Positions 32,141 to 32,874 of a stretch of DNA of 32,874 bases are shown here, one piece after another. The translations under genes were made by a program, and so were the position numbers. The notes beneath the pieces are model-generated. The model had not been told where the DNA came from. It did no database searches and was given only the letters and a program-made list of their open reading frames with translations. Location of the stretch: positions 1-32,874 of the forward strand of contig JAQTSK010000015.1 of assembly GCA_028711345.1 (NCBI GenBank), given 5' to 3'. The DNA comes from Candidatus Peribacteraceae bacterium (lineage in GTDB: Bacteria; Patescibacteriota; Gracilibacteria; Peribacterales; Peribacteraceae). Each line of letters begins with the position of its first letter. Within the stretch, counting starts at the first letter, position 1.

Positions 32141-32599
32141 CCCCTCCTCCCTCCACTCCCTCGGCCACCTCACCTTGAGCGTTCGAAATTCATTCCGCTG
32201 GCTCAATGCTGCGAATGATTTTTGCTGTGCTGCATTCTCACGATCGAACTCAATACCCAGATAACACTCCACGGCATCGCCGCCGTTCAGCACGGGGAGG
32301 ATGTGCACTTCCTGCCAGTACGGATCGCCGTTCTTCCGACAGTTGCGCATCTGTTCTGTGTAGGCACGCTTCTGCTCCTCTATCACTCTCCACATCTCTC
32401 GGTAGAATTCCGACGGCATCTTCCCGCCCCACAATTCACCCGGTGTCTTCCCCTTCATCTCGGAAAACATGTAACCCGTGTGATTCTCGGCCGCGCCATT
32501 CGCATAGATGATATTGCCGTCGGGATTCGTCACGACGACATGAACGCCGATCTCATCGAAGATTTTCCGGAGAGGAACGAGACGTCGTGGGAGAGACAT
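32129..32599 (-). CDS. stand-alone PAS domain protein
   Basis: The product is a 156-residue cytoplasmic protein made of one PAS domain and its PAC segment, with no kinase, cyclase or DNA-binding domain. 'IFDEIGVHVVVTNPDGNII' and 'YANGAAENHTGYMFSEMKGK' form the PAS start, where 'TGY' is the usual turn. 'RNCRKNGDPYWQEVHILPV' is the PAC core. It lacks the flavin-binding GxNCRFLQ motif of LOV domains, so light sensing by that chemistry is unlikely. It may signal by binding a partner. It is divergent from the partial membrane protein at 32704. The start has no ribosome binding site; a TACACT hexamer lies about 20 bases upstream. Confidence 0.88.
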   Translation of the reverse strand: MSLPRRLVPLRKIFDEIGVHVVVTNPDGNIIYANGAAENHTGYMFSEMKGKTPGELWGGKMPSEFYREMWRVIEEQKRAYTEQMRNCRKNGDPYWQEVHILPVLNGGDAVECYLGIEFDRENAAQQKSFAALSQRNEFRTLKVRWPREWREEGSGK

Positions 32600-32703
32600 A
32601 CGGAATGCGGAAGACGGTCAGTGTACAATACACCCCGATCTTCCCCGACGAATCAAGCTTGCAGACCGGACGGTTTTCCTCTGTGTTTCATTCTCCATCG
32701 AGC

Positions 32704-32874
32704 ATGCGTTCGCTCCGCGTCCACACGTTCATCCAAGTTCCGCTGCTGGCGGCCGTCACGCTGGGCATCCTCTGGCGCGGCGGCAAATCCCTCGACGCCA
32801 CGCTCGTCCTGAGCCTCCTGGCCGCCCTGATCACGCTGCTCTCGCTCATCGATCGATGGCGCGACTCCGGTGCA
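32704..32874 (+). CDS. N-terminus of an unidentified membrane protein (cut by window edge)
   Basis: The frame is open for 57 codons to the end of the window. It begins 'MRSLRVHTFIQVPLLAAVTL' and contains two likely membrane segments, the second 'ATLVLSLLAALITLLSLIDR'. The basic start followed by closely spaced helices suggests a polytopic inner-membrane protein, but too little is visible to name a family. A TACAAT hexamer lies at about 32630-32635, roughly 70 bases upstream. A GTG at 32683 is an alternative start. Confidence 0.5.
   Translation, partial: MRSLRVHTFIQVPLLAAVTLGILWRGGKSLDATLVLSLLAALITLLSLIDRWRDSGA

Overview
The window reads as bacterial chromosome from an uncultured lineage, most likely a candidate-phyla-radiation (Patescibacteria) bacterium of moderately high G+C, possibly of the Peribacteria/Peregrinibacteria type. 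This placement is an inference from general character: short housekeeping genes, intergenic gaps full of short repeats, a giant surface protein, and no Shine-Dalgarno sites. No marker gene here fixes it. The code is standard: TGA works as a stop, and no gene shown is frameshifted. Layout: a small DUF559 protein (minus strand, 92-493) and typA/bipA (638-2440) come first. A single gene of about 19.9 kb (2543-22435) then fills 60% of the window. It encodes a protein of about 6630 residues with five N-terminal membrane segments, a long exported stalk with six LamG-like domains set in long tandem repeats, two SdrD-type B domains and a C-terminal membrane anchor. Next come a minus-strand lipoprotein (22705-23682), a plus-strand exported 664-residue protein with a cysteine-rich end (23939-25933) and a small plus-strand gene of unknown role (25988-26266). 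A minus-strand housekeeping run follows: folD, tmk, a 63-residue unknown, groEL, groES and a DUF1003 membrane protein. groES-groEL has a sigma70-type promoter overlapped by a CIRCE-like operator, and a hairpin terminator follows groEL. The right end holds a plus-strand DUF3592 membrane protein, tRNA-Leu(CAG), a stand-alone PAS protein and the start of an unidentified plus-strand membrane protein cut by the window edge. No gene-free stretch exceeds 300 bases; the largest gaps (22436-22704, 23683-23938, 31901-32128) are occupied mainly by palindromic elements. Three themes run through the window. (1) Many genes have a -10-like hexamer, often with an upstream TG, only 6-13 bases before the start codon and no ribosome binding site, which suggests mostly leaderless mRNAs. 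(2) Gaps carry short-period tandem repeats that begin at or right after stop codons, plus double-hairpin palindromes. (3) The same kinds of repeat occur in frame inside the giant gene, mainly at module junctions, while the LamG cores between near-identical borders are AT-rich and strongly diverged. Together these suggest a surface protein that grows by repeat capture and swaps its binding domains by recombination.
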